This document shows, in pieces, positions 28,131 to 35,346 of a DNA stretch of 41,405 nt. The notes beneath the pieces are model-generated. The model had not been told where the DNA came from, ran no database searches, and saw only the letters and a list, made by a program, of their open reading frames with translations. The DNA is from a virus. The translations under genes were made by a program, and so were the position numbers. The DNA lies in the IMG/VR virus record IMGVR_UViG_3300042895_002322, positions 1 to 41,405 of that record. One strand, 5' to 3'. Within the stretch, counting starts at the first letter, position 1. Each line of letters begins with the position of its first letter.

Positions 28131-28558
28131 GGTGTTAATTTAGTTGTAAATTTAAGAAACTTTTCTGTAAGTTTACCTTGAGCAATTTCTTTGCTTTCGT
28201 CGATACAATTACCATCACATAATAGTTGAGATAATTTACACAAATTAACATTACAAACTGTTTTATTTGTTTTAATTAATACTTCTTTATCTTTAACTGA
28301 TACAACAATAGCAATAGCTGCACATAACTTTTTAATCATGTGATTAAGCAACTCTTCTTGAAACTCATCTGCAAAACAGCTAATTACAAGATATTCTTGC
28401 AATTCACCTTTAAAGAATTGTGTAGTATTTAGCTGATCTTTATATTTTAAAAAATATAATTTAATATCGTTAAGTTCTTGAACATCAAAATCTCTTTTAC
28501 CATCACGAAAGGCACTAATACTAGCCTTAAGGTTGTCGTTACAAGTAGCTGGTTTCAC
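28121..28558 (-). CDS. Cysteine-rich hypothetical protein, GTG start
   Basis: The 145-residue protein has eight cysteines, clustered in its second half (TVCNVNLCKLSQLLCDGNCI), which could bind a metal. The start is GTG 28558. TGTAAATA, one base from the late octamer, ends 6 nt upstream. The N-terminal half is helical and charged (KASISAFRDGKRDFDVQELN; LKYKDQLNTTQFFKGELQEY). It lies between the helicase gene and a small unknown gene, with a 10-nt overlap to the latter. The role is unknown. Confidence 0.55.
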   Translation of the reverse strand: MKPATCNDNLKASISAFRDGKRDFDVQELNDIKLYFLKYKDQLNTTQFFKGELQEYLVISCFADEFQEELLNHMIKKLCAAIAIVVSVKDKEVLIKTNKTVCNVNLCKLSQLLCDGNCIDESKEIAQGKLTEKFLKFTTKLTPCI

Positions 28559-28588
28559 TACTCGTATTTACAAATAGTTGCTACATAA

Positions 28589-29911
28589 TCAACTTCCAAA
28601 GGATTGTAGCATATTATACGAGCTGTCTTCTGTAGAACTAATACTATCTTCTGCTTGCGTAATAGTAAGTGTAGTATAATCGATTCTCATAGCTTGAGTA
28701 TGACCTCTTGGTCCATACCTATTCTTCATCATACCTAATCGAATAATACCTAGTTCTCTATCTTCTTCGTTCTGATAAATCGATACAATAACATCAGCAG
28801 TAGCTGCTAGACCAACAGATTCAGAGATCGTAGTAAGATCTGGGTTAGCAGAACTAAAGCCAGATCGATTTAACTGAGTTGCAGATATAATCGGACAATT
28901 AAACACATAAGTCATAGCACGAACTTGCTCAGTAACATTTTTAATGCGTTCGTATGAGTTAGAACCTACAGTAGAATGTAGTAGATTGAGATAATCTAAT
29001 ACAATAGCATCAATCTTAATACCTTGATCAACGATCTTTTTAATAAATGCCTTTAACTGATTAGGGGTAACTGTACTAGGGGGAAATTCTTTAATAAAAA
29101 TACGGCCTTTACCTTCATCCTCTTGTTCTTTTAGTGCTTGTCGTAGTGAGTGCGAGTTAATTGCTAGTTCTTTTAGTGGAATCTTACTAACATTAGTACA
29201 AATACGACGAGCGTACAGTAGTTCTGACATTTCTAAAGTAATAAGAAGTACATTCTTTCCTTGATTAGCAATATTTGTAGCAATATTACCTAGAAAGATA
29301 GATTTACCGATATTAGTCTCACCGGCAAATACATAAAGTGCACGACCATTCTCTTGAAACCCGCCATTCAATGCATCATCGAACCACTCCCATGTACTAG
29401 GAATAGCTTTTTGAATACTCGTTAGATCTTCTACAATAATATCTACATCACGATACAAATCAAGACCTCTATCGGTTACAAGGTTAATATTACATGAAGT
29501 CTCAAATTTATTAAGAATATCTGAAGTATCGATTGAACCTTTAGCAATATCACTCGCTACTTCAAGCATTGTATGGTATACAGATTTTTCTTTAATAAAT
29601 CTCTCTGTATTATCATACAATTCACTATTATCTATGTTCTTATCAATGTCCTTAAACGACTCAACAAGCTGTTTAAATGAATCTTTATGCTCTTCTGTAG
29701 TAAGATACGTCTTAACTTCGGTTAGCGTTGGTAGCTTTTCACGTTTAGCATAAAAATCGTTAATAATCTCAAATATTTTTGCAATATTTTTAGATTTAAA
29801 ATACTTAGGCTTAACGTAATCAACAATAGAAGCTAAATACGTAGAGTCACACAAAGAACGATAGCAAAGTATCTTCTCGAAATAATCATTATCAAGGTCA
29901 AGGTTACTCAC
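28589..29911 (-). CDS. Replicative DNA helicase, DnaB/gp41-like
   Basis: The 440-residue hexameric 5'-3' helicase unwinds the fork and partners the primase. An N-terminal helical domain (about 1-150) precedes the RecA-like core: STWEWFDDALNGGF, Walker A GETNIGKS (197-204), LLITLEMSELLYARR (motif H1a), Walker B with DAIVLDYLNLL (about 301-311), PIISATQLNRSGF (motif H3), and KNRYGPRGH with its arginine near the C-terminus. The length is near T4 gp41 (475). The start is GTG 29911, since no ATG is available at that end. The C-terminal tail after the core is short and Ser-rich. Confidence 0.9.
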   Translation of the reverse strand: MSNLDLDNDYFEKILCYRSLCDSTYLASIVDYVKPKYFKSKNIAKIFEIINDFYAKREKLPTLTEVKTYLTTEEHKDSFKQLVESFKDIDKNIDNSELYDNTERFIKEKSVYHTMLEVASDIAKGSIDTSDILNKFETSCNINLVTDRGLDLYRDVDIIVEDLTSIQKAIPSTWEWFDDALNGGFQENGRALYVFAGETNIGKSIFLGNIATNIANQGKNVLLITLEMSELLYARRICTNVSKIPLKELAINSHSLRQALKEQEDEGKGRIFIKEFPPSTVTPNQLKAFIKKIVDQGIKIDAIVLDYLNLLHSTVGSNSYERIKNVTEQVRAMTYVFNCPIISATQLNRSGFSSANPDLTTISESVGLAATADVIVSIYQNEEDRELGIIRLGMMKNRYGPRGHTQAMRIDYTTLTITQAEDSISSTEDSSYNMLQSFGS

Positions 29912-29945
29912 AATATAATACTAATATAGTTCCCTACAATTACAA

Positions 29946-30605
29946 TCACAGTTTACCTTTCCACTTGTTTAGGAACCATTTTTGACCCTCATTAAACTCA
30001 GGAGTGAATTCCCTTAATCCTGGTGATGCATGAGTAATCATGATATCTGATACGCCGATTTTTAATTTTTCCTTATGGCAGCTCAAAGAAAAATCCAAAT
30101 CATAGTGGTGAAATCCGGCTGGGTTAGATTCATCAAATCTAACTTTCTCAAATACTTTACGACTCATTGCCATAAACACACCATCAATTAGAACAACCCG
30201 TTGAGGGTAAGGTCCAAAAGCAGTCATTGATTTTTGTTTTTCATTACCATGCGATACAGCGCCGTGAAGCTTTCCGCCACCAAATCCGCCACCCATTAAA
30301 TGCCATAATGCTGGTTCCTCTAGTTTACATTCTGTTGTACCCGCTACACCGATTAAATCAAACTGTTTAAACAGTGTAGGTAATTTATATGATAGGTCAG
30401 ATTCAATAATAATATCATCATGACAGAGTATTAAATATTCTGCCTTTTCCTGTATTGCGAAATCAATAGCCTTATTATAAATGACAGGTAGGGGTTGTGT
30501 ATTATTTTCCTTGAAGAAGAATTTCTTGCGCATAGAGCGATCACTATATAATAATGTATCTTTCTTTGATCCTTTTGTTGCTGTAAAATAAAATGTATTT
30601 TTCAT
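29946..30605 (-). CDS. Family 2-like glycosyltransferase (GT-A fold)
   Basis: The 219-residue protein has a nucleotide-sugar-binding half: PVIYNKAIDFAIQEKAEYLI, then LCHDDIIIESD with HDD as the DxD-type metal site (about 61-63). This is followed by VLIDGVFMAMSRKVFEKVRF and the acceptor-side FHHYDLDFSLSCHK, where the acidic DxD pair is typical of GT2 catalytic bases. It would transfer a sugar, but the substrate (DNA base, protein or envelope glycan) cannot be read. It overlaps the amidotransferase stop by 4 nt, so these two are co-translated. Confidence 0.75.
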   Translation of the reverse strand: MKNTFYFTATKGSKKDTLLYSDRSMRKKFFFKENNTQPLPVIYNKAIDFAIQEKAEYLILCHDDIIIESDLSYKLPTLFKQFDLIGVAGTTECKLEEPALWHLMGGGFGGGKLHGAVSHGNEKQKSMTAFGPYPQRVVLIDGVFMAMSRKVFEKVRFDESNPAGFHHYDLDFSLSCHKEKLKIGVSDIMITHASPGLREFTPEFNEGQKWFLNKWKGKL

Positions 30606-31267
30606 AAAAATAAAAACGGTGAGTTAGTTTCAAATGTATCAACGAGAGTCCATGTTTTAAAGTCTTTAAGCATCATGATAACACCTTCCGGTAATAACCT
30701 GAAACCTTCACCTCCAAGTGTAGATATATCACCATTATCATTATAGTGTAATACTGATCCCTGCCTTATAATATAAGTATCGTTCGAATCTGTATCAATT
30801 ATACATAGTGCAAACGTACCTCTAAGCTTACTCAGTACTTTTTTAATAATACCAGGTGCTGAACATTCACCATTACACTCTTCAGTAAAGAATTGTAAAA
30901 GATTAGGAATAACAGACGTATCCACTTCATTCACATCCCAAGGTGTATATTGGGCTTTTAGTTCTTTATGATTTGTTAATACACCGTTATGTACGACAGA
31001 CCATGATAACGATTCAAACGGGTGAGATGTATCGTATGACCAAGAACGAGCTGCAGATGTTGGAGCTTGTACATGGCCTATATAATAGTCACACCGCTCG
31101 TCTAATTCAATTTGGTTAAAATCGAGTGTACCTTGTTTTTTAATAATTTGCTGCTCATTACCATCATACAGACAGAGAACTCCACTAGCAAAATTACCAC
31201 GAGGTAGATTACCATCGTATAATACTTCAAATTTTGATACATTGTTAGATCCTACGATTGCGCAAAT
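30602..31267 (-). CDS. Class II (Ntn) glutamine amidotransferase, non-ATG start
   Basis: The frame continues far upstream of the first GTG (30934). It encodes an intact amidotransferase domain of 221 residues that would release ammonia from glutamine. It opens CAIVGSNNVSKFEVLYDG, with the catalytic N-terminal cysteine. GHVQAPTSAARSW follows, then SVVHNGVLTNHKEL (HNG oxyanion loop) and VDTSVI (glutamine-binding Asp). The canonical arginine of 'HTRWAT' is Gln here. There is no ATG, GTG or TTG before the cysteine after the in-frame TGA at 31271-31273. The only codons between are CTT and ATT, and ATT (31265-31267) would place Cys at position 2 as usual. AAAGGAG lies about 14 nt upstream. No synthetase domain is attached. 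Confidence 0.75.
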   Translation of the reverse strand: MCAIVGSNNVSKFEVLYDGNLPRGNFASGVLCLYDGNEQQIIKKQGTLDFNQIELDERCDYYIGHVQAPTSAARSWSYDTSHPFESLSWSVVHNGVLTNHKELKAQYTPWDVNEVDTSVIPNLLQFFTEECNGECSAPGIIKKVLSKLRGTFALCIIDTDSNDTYIIRQGSVLHYNDNGDISTLGGEGFRLLPEGVIMMLKDFKTWTLVDTFETNSPFLFL

Positions 31268-31301
31268 AAGTCAGCTTCTCACTCCTTTCATATATATTTT
31301 A

Positions 31302-31619
31302 TTATAAATAATCTCGTCTCTCCTTTGGCATTCTCCAGAAAAAATCGATTTGACCGGTTAAGTTATTTTTAGCTAATGCATAAGATGGATATTCAATACC
31401 ATCAGGCATCATATACCAGGATTTACGTTCTTTTTTGACTTTTTCAATACCTAAGTTTTTTAGTGTGTTAGATCCAAGACCTTTTATTTTAAAGAGGTCG
31501 TTGTTCGAACGAAAAGGTTGCATTGCTACAATACGTTCCGCTACTCGTTTACCTATTCCGGGTAGATTACATATACCCGTATAAGACATTTCGTTAAAAT
31601 CTTCCCAATTTAATTGCAT
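31302..31619 (-). CDS. Helix-hairpin-helix DNA-binding protein
   Basis: The 105-residue protein has a double HhH unit of ComEA type at about 14-60: YTGICNLPGIGKRVAERIVA followed by FRSNNDLFKIKGLGSNTLKN. The GIG and GLG hairpins are intact, so it should contact the DNA backbone without sequence specificity. The C-terminal 45 residues (KSWYMMPDGIEYPSYALAKN) are a separate, unrecognised aromatic-rich segment. It lies divergent from the late gene at 31639 and just upstream of the amidotransferase gene. A nucleic-acid-linked role in repair or DNA modification is plausible. Confidence 0.75.
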   Translation of the reverse strand: MQLNWEDFNEMSYTGICNLPGIGKRVAERIVAMQPFRSNNDLFKIKGLGSNTLKNLGIEKVKKERKSWYMMPDGIEYPSYALAKNNLTGQIDFFWRMPKERRDYL

Positions 31620-31623
31620 CTTC

Positions 31624-31631
31624 TATAAATA
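31624..31631 (+). promoter_or_regulatory. T4-like late promoter box (TATAAATA)
   Basis: An exact TATAAATA ends 7 nt before the ATG at 31639, in the 19-nt gap between two divergent genes. Confidence 0.7.
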
Positions 31632-31638
31632 AGTATAT

Positions 31639-32745
31639 ATGAGTTCTTTTACTAATCTACTCTCAAGATTATCTTTTATTAACGAAGCTGTTTCACCGCT
31701 CGATACACTTATTCCTGGCTTTCAAAAACAAGCAAGAGGATTAGCTGCAGCAAAGGGAGCATCTGCTAGCACACGTGAGGGAAAGTTAGCATTATTAACT
31801 ATTCTATACGATCTTGATATTATTGACGATTCCGTTGTAAGAATGTTTAAGAATGACCCATCTGTTAGTAGATTAGTTGCGTATTTTGAGCAAAATGGTA
31901 TTGCAAAGGCTATTAAAGCTCGTAAAGATGATATCCAGAATTATATTAAAGATAAGTTAGAAGATAAAATTAGCTTTACAACTGGTAACAGAACGGATGC
32001 TGCAATGCAACGTATGGAAGTTAATAAATTAAATACAGAACTTAAGGCTGCTAAGAAGGTAGCTCGTATCGAACGTAAAAAGGATACCGCCGCTGCAATG
32101 AGTGCTGTTAGTCAGGTAGTTGATAACTATGCTGATTTGGTTGGATCAATACAGGGGTCATATAGCGAGGACTATATGATCGAACTTGTTGCTGATAAAA
32201 GTAGTGATCTTGGCGATATTAACAATATTGTTAATTATCTCAAGCAGTTCGTTAAAGAGTCTGATATAGACGTGGAAGGAAGAAGTATAGATGCGACATT
32301 CTCAAAAGATTCTAAACTAGGTAAAATTATAACTCGTCTTGGTGCTGAAAAAGTAGAGTCACAGATTTCAGACGATCTAGAAAAATACGGTGGTGTTGGT
32401 GTTGTTATTCATACACCTGATATACAAGCTAAACCTAATATGAACGGTAATATAGGTCAAGAAGAAGAAGAGGGGTACGAAGAAGAAGCTGAAGATGAAG
32501 AAGGTTTTACTACTACAGTAGAAAGATTAGAAGAGTTTGGAATATCTACCCCGAGGTATACTAATGGCAAAATACCCGATATAAAAAATAGTAATACAGT
32601 GACGGAGGGATCAGTTCTTAACTATATGTCTGAACAAAGAGTTTACTCATCTCCAAAGCCGATCGTTGAATCAATAAGCTTTAGAGACAAGTTTAAACCA
32701 CAAACTTCTAAGCAGTTAGCTGAATTAAAAAGTTACGGAATGTAA
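31639..32745 (+). CDS. Late protein, possible prohead/core component
   Basis: The 368-residue protein begins MSSFTNLLSRLSFINEA. That is an amphipathic leader ending in I-N-E, which fits the (I/L)-x-E rule of T4 gp21 processing and resembles T4 capsid-targeting leaders. The middle is helical and basic (KLNTELKAAKKVARIERKK). Next comes a highly acidic stretch (GQEEEEGYEEEAEDEEGF, about 274-291) and a C-terminal region with SFRDKFKPQTSKQLAELKSY. Acidic, helical, late-expressed proteins of this kind often belong to the head core. Its 3' end overlaps the queC stop by 13 nt. Apart from the leader, the assignment is contextual. Confidence 0.6.
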   Translation: MSSFTNLLSRLSFINEAVSPLDTLIPGFQKQARGLAAAKGASASTREGKLALLTILYDLDIIDDSVVRMFKNDPSVSRLVAYFEQNGIAKAIKARKDDIQNYIKDKLEDKISFTTGNRTDAAMQRMEVNKLNTELKAAKKVARIERKKDTAAAMSAVSQVVDNYADLVGSIQGSYSEDYMIELVADKSSDLGDINNIVNYLKQFVKESDIDVEGRSIDATFSKDSKLGKIITRLGAEKVESQISDDLEKYGGVGVVIHTPDIQAKPNMNGNIGQEEEEGYEEEAEDEEGFTTTVERLEEFGISTPRYTNGKIPDIKNSNTVTEGSVLNYMSEQRVYSSPKPIVESISFRDKFKPQTSKQLAELKSYGM

Positions 32746-33482
32746 TTACATCCTTTGGCTTCGTAAATCCCGTCAAGCTTTTCCTGTTGCAGATACTTAA
32801 TGGGATCTCTGTAATTTGCTGAAATAAACCCAGCTAATCTTAAACTACTCGCTGGAGTTGTAGCATCTGCTAAACCATCTTCTCTATTACTATAACATGT
32901 CCATGTGTCTCCGAAGTTTACTCCTAATTCTACACCCTGCCTTACGATATCAGCCTTTGACAGGGAGAGCAATGGAGCTCCCACGCGGATTCTATGTTGT
33001 CTGTTAAGTGATATTAGTTCATTCATCTTGTCAACGAACGAAAAATCTCCGTCCCAGTAGCCGGCTAGAGAGTCAACTTGTGCGGCACCATACCACACTT
33101 CATCTGCTTTTAGACTCTCTGCATAAGCACAGCAGATCGTAACAAACATCTGATTTCTAAACGGTACATATGATACAGGTTGCGCATCACCTGCAATTTT
33201 ACTAATATCTGGGTTATCAATCCCTTCATTAGTAAGAGATGAGGTAGGTGAGATATCTTTTAAATATGTTACATCTAATGTCTTGTTTGTGACAGTAATA
33301 TTAGGATATTTTTCCTTTATAAGTTGATACTGAACCCCCATACACTCTAATTCCCTACTATGTCTCTGACCGTAATCAAATGTTACTGTATGAATTTCAC
33401 TATAACCTTGAGCTGCTGCCATGTATAGTAATACTGTACTATCCGCTCCTCCACTAAATGCTAAAACTAATTTTTTACTCAT
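32733..33482 (-). CDS. queC: QueC-like 7-cyano-7-deazaguanine synthase, zinc site altered
   Basis: The 249-residue protein is a PP-loop ATPase of the QueC family. It has KLVLAFSGGADSTVLLYMAA (ATP-binding SGGxDS), TFDYGQRHSREL, SYVPFRNQMFVTICCAYAES and VRQGVELGVNFGDTWTCYSN. Classical QueC turns carboxy-deazaguanine into preQ0 with ammonia and ATP. In bacterial QueC the C-terminal 'C..GG...CG.C.SC.LR..GF' ligates zinc. Here only the first cysteine (TWTC) remains. The other three positions read A-T-T-P-A-S-S before LRLAGF. The substrate or step may therefore differ. It lies about 1.5 kb from the class II amidotransferase on the same strand, which matters for the Gat-QueC idea. Confidence 0.85.
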   Translation of the reverse strand: MSKKLVLAFSGGADSTVLLYMAAAQGYSEIHTVTFDYGQRHSRELECMGVQYQLIKEKYPNITVTNKTLDVTYLKDISPTSSLTNEGIDNPDISKIAGDAQPVSYVPFRNQMFVTICCAYAESLKADEVWYGAAQVDSLAGYWDGDFSFVDKMNELISLNRQHRIRVGAPLLSLSKADIVRQGVELGVNFGDTWTCYSNREDGLADATTPASSLRLAGFISANYRDPIKYLQQEKLDGIYEAKGCNYIP

Positions 33483-33499
33483 GATTTTTTAAAAGTTGG

Positions 33500-33515
33500 T
33501 TATTATTAATAATAA
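33500..33515. promoter_or_regulatory. 16-bp perfect palindrome in divergent intergenic region
   Basis: TTATTATTAATAATAA is a perfect palindrome in the 56-bp space between the divergent queC and GIY-YIG genes. It is 17 nt from the queC start codon and 10 nt from the late box of the other gene. It may be an operator, but being pure A/T it could arise by chance. Confidence 0.3.
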
Positions 33516-33525
33516 AGTCGGTTAC

Positions 33526-33533
33526 TATAAATA
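33526..33533 (+). promoter_or_regulatory. T4-like late promoter box (TATAAATA)
   Basis: An exact TATAAATA ends 5 nt before the ATG of the GIY-YIG gene at 33539. T4 also drives its intron-borne GIY-YIG endonuclease I-TevI from a late promoter. Confidence 0.65.
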
Positions 33534-33538
33534 CTAGT

Positions 33539-34165
33539 ATGAATAAGTATTATGTTTATATGTATATTGATCCTGAAACTCGTAAACCGTTTTATATCGG
33601 TAAAGGTACAGCTTCTAGAGCTTGGGCGTTTACCGGTCACGATCATAATAAATGGCTAACTATAAAAATCAATACAATACGCGATAAAGGTTATAAAAGT
33701 AAGGATTTTGTTATTATTATGGATGATAATTTACTTGAATCAGAAGCTTTTGAACAAGAAAAATTACTTATCGAGCAGTATGGTAAGAAAATGGATGGTG
33801 GTATTTTGTTTAATATTAACGATGGGGGCGTACAGCCACCATCACAAAAAGGTAAGACGTGGAAGTTATCTGAGCAATCTATTATTAATATGAAAGCTAG
33901 TTGGACACCGGAACGTAGAGAGAAAAATAGTATTAAATTTAAAACAATTGAACGAACAGCAGATTGGTGTGCTAAAATATCTGCTGGTAAGCGAAAAGCA
34001 GTATTTGATCAAATAGTATTTGAGCAATATGTATTATCTAATTATAAATTAAAAGATATCATAGATATGATGAACATTACCTATGATATCTTTAGAGATC
34101 GCGCGCTTTTAACTTATAACACTGTTAAGTTTAGAGATATAAAGAAATTAATTAATATCCTCTAA
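33539..34165 (+). CDS. GIY-YIG homing endonuclease (free-standing)
   Basis: The 208-residue protein has the GIY-YIG nuclease core at residues about 3-90: YYVYMYIDPETRKPFYIGKG (the second element is FYIG), SRAW with the catalytic-type Arg, and EQEKLLIEQYGKK with the metal-binding Glu. A Gly-Asn-rich turn (FNINDGG) follows. Residues about 108-125 (GKTWKLSEQSIINMKASW) resemble the NUMOD3 DNA-binding repeat found beside GIY-YIG nucleases. It would cut a related site lacking this gene and copy itself by recombination. It sits alone, on the opposite strand to its neighbours, between queC and uvsX, with a late promoter. Its end overlaps the uvsX end by 18 nt. Confidence 0.85.
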   Translation: MNKYYVYMYIDPETRKPFYIGKGTASRAWAFTGHDHNKWLTIKINTIRDKGYKSKDFVIIMDDNLLESEAFEQEKLLIEQYGKKMDGGILFNINDGGVQPPSQKGKTWKLSEQSIINMKASWTPERREKNSIKFKTIERTADWCAKISAGKRKAVFDQIVFEQYVLSNYKLKDIIDMMNITYDIFRDRALLTYNTVKFRDIKKLINIL

Positions 34166-35245
34166 TACTTCATCAGGTACTGTTACTTCATCATTAGAGT
34201 AAGACCAGTTTTTCTTAATTTTTACTTCTAAGAGCGGTATAATAGTTTTTTCCCACAAATCAATGTCTTTTCTAAAATTACGATAATATCCAAGCTTAGT
34301 ACCATCTTCTAGTGTATATGTAGCTCCACTTTGAACAACAATACCATGTCCAACTGCGAGGTCGAGTAGACCGTAGTAGCGATCTAAACCTGTAGAGAAT
34401 GATAAGAACATTTCACCTTCAAGGTACTGTTTAATAAATCGATTCTTACGTGTAAGAGCTCTGATAATAATGCCTGAGTAATTCTTTTGACCAACAGCAA
34501 GTTTTGTATCCGTTGTTTTACCACCATCATCTTTAACGGGCTTACGAGCTAGCTGAACTGTAACAGATGGAAGATAAACGCATGCTTTACCTCCTGGCAT
34601 ATTTTTTTCAATTGATGGAAACATTGCTGTAGGATCATCATATACATGGTTTGTAAGTAAAATTGTTGTCTGTGTAATAGATCCAAGATTAGTACATGTT
34701 TGTAATAGGGTTTTCATTGCACGAGCTTTAGAGCCCATATCGGAGCTAGTACTTTCCTTACCCATACGAGAGTGTTCGAGTTCTGATTGAAGATTACCAA
34801 GTGAATCGATAGCTACAATAAATCTACCTTGAAGCTTTTTTTCTTGAACCGATGTTAAGAACTTATACAGTGCGTTTCGTGTTTGTTCAATACTAACACA
34901 CGGTACATATTTGACTTTAGATACATCTAACCCAATACGAGTAGCTCCTTCCGCGTCAATAGCATTTTCTGTATCGAAAATAACAGGAATAAGTCCTTCT
35001 TTTTGAGCATTAGCAAGAATCTTTTGTACAAACAATGACTTACCTGTCATAGACTCACCTGCAAGCATTACAACACGACCTTTAGGAATGCCGCCGTAAA
35101 CAGATCCCGAAATAATTGCGTTAAGCACATAACTTCCTGTATCAATCCAACTATCTACTCTACTCAGTGTGCTATCTGAGAGATAAGTAGCAAAGGGATT
35201 AACCTCATCAATACTATCTAAGGCACTTTTAACATCTTTATCCAT
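34148..35245 (-). CDS. uvsX: UvsX/RecA-like recombinase
   Basis: The 365-residue recombinase catalyses strand exchange for recombination-dependent replication and repair. The RecA core shows GSVYGGIPKGRVVMLAGE with Walker A GESMTGKS (63-70), VIFDTENAIDAEGATRIGLD, Walker B-like IVAIDSLGNLQSE, and ILLTNHVYDDPT. The C-terminus is acidic (DDEVTVPDEVLEDI-like), a common regulatory feature. T4 UvsX is 390 residues. A sigma70-type promoter directly upstream and an intrinsic terminator just before it separate this gene from the one upstream. The 3' end overlaps the GIY-YIG gene. Confidence 0.92.
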   Translation of the reverse strand: MDKDVKSALDSIDEVNPFATYLSDSTLSRVDSWIDTGSYVLNAIISGSVYGGIPKGRVVMLAGESMTGKSLFVQKILANAQKEGLIPVIFDTENAIDAEGATRIGLDVSKVKYVPCVSIEQTRNALYKFLTSVQEKKLQGRFIVAIDSLGNLQSELEHSRMGKESTSSDMGSKARAMKTLLQTCTNLGSITQTTILLTNHVYDDPTAMFPSIEKNMPGGKACVYLPSVTVQLARKPVKDDGGKTTDTKLAVGQKNYSGIIIRALTRKNRFIKQYLEGEMFLSFSTGLDRYYGLLDLAVGHGIVVQSGATYTLEDGTKLGYYRNFRKDIDLWEKTIIPLLEVKIKKNWSYSNDEVTVPDEVLEDIN

Positions 35246-35251
35246 ATAGAT

Positions 35252-35279
35252 ATTATAGATACAGCGCTCTATAAATCAA
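35252..35279 (-). promoter_or_regulatory. Sigma70-like early promoter for uvsX
   Basis: On the minus strand TTGATT (-35, 4 of 6 matches) and TATAAT (-10, exact) are 16 nt apart. The -10 ends 6 nt before the uvsX ATG, so transcription would start at or very near the start codon. It follows a terminator, which supports a separate transcript. Confidence 0.6.
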
Positions 35280-35282
35280 GAC

Positions 35283-35329
35283 AAAAAAATACCCCCGGAA
35301 TTACGCATGCAAGCAGAGGCGCCGGGGGT
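35283..35329 (-). terminator. Intrinsic terminator upstream of uvsX
   Basis: ACCCCCGG (35291-35298) pairs with CCGGGGGT (35322-35329) around a 23-nt loop. Read on the minus strand, the right arm is followed by TATTTTTTTG. It lies 18 nt after the stop of the gene at 35347-35694 and ends its transcript. On the plus strand only a short T-run follows. Confidence 0.85.
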
Positions 35330-35346
35330 TTGCTAAATTTATTTAA

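Noticed and set aside
30602-30934. A 110-residue gene starting at GTG 30934
   Set aside because: The frame continues upstream with a complete class II amidotransferase domain, including the catalytic cysteine, so the GTG is internal.
31303-31310. Plus-strand TATAAATA as a promoter
   Set aside because: It lies inside the end of the minus-strand HhH gene and more than 300 nt from the next plus-strand gene, which has its own box. It is probably chance in AT-rich DNA.
32740-32751. Palindrome ATGTAATTACAT at the convergent stops
   Set aside because: It is 12 bp with no loop, spans the stop codon, and has no T-run, so it is neither a terminator nor a convincing operator.
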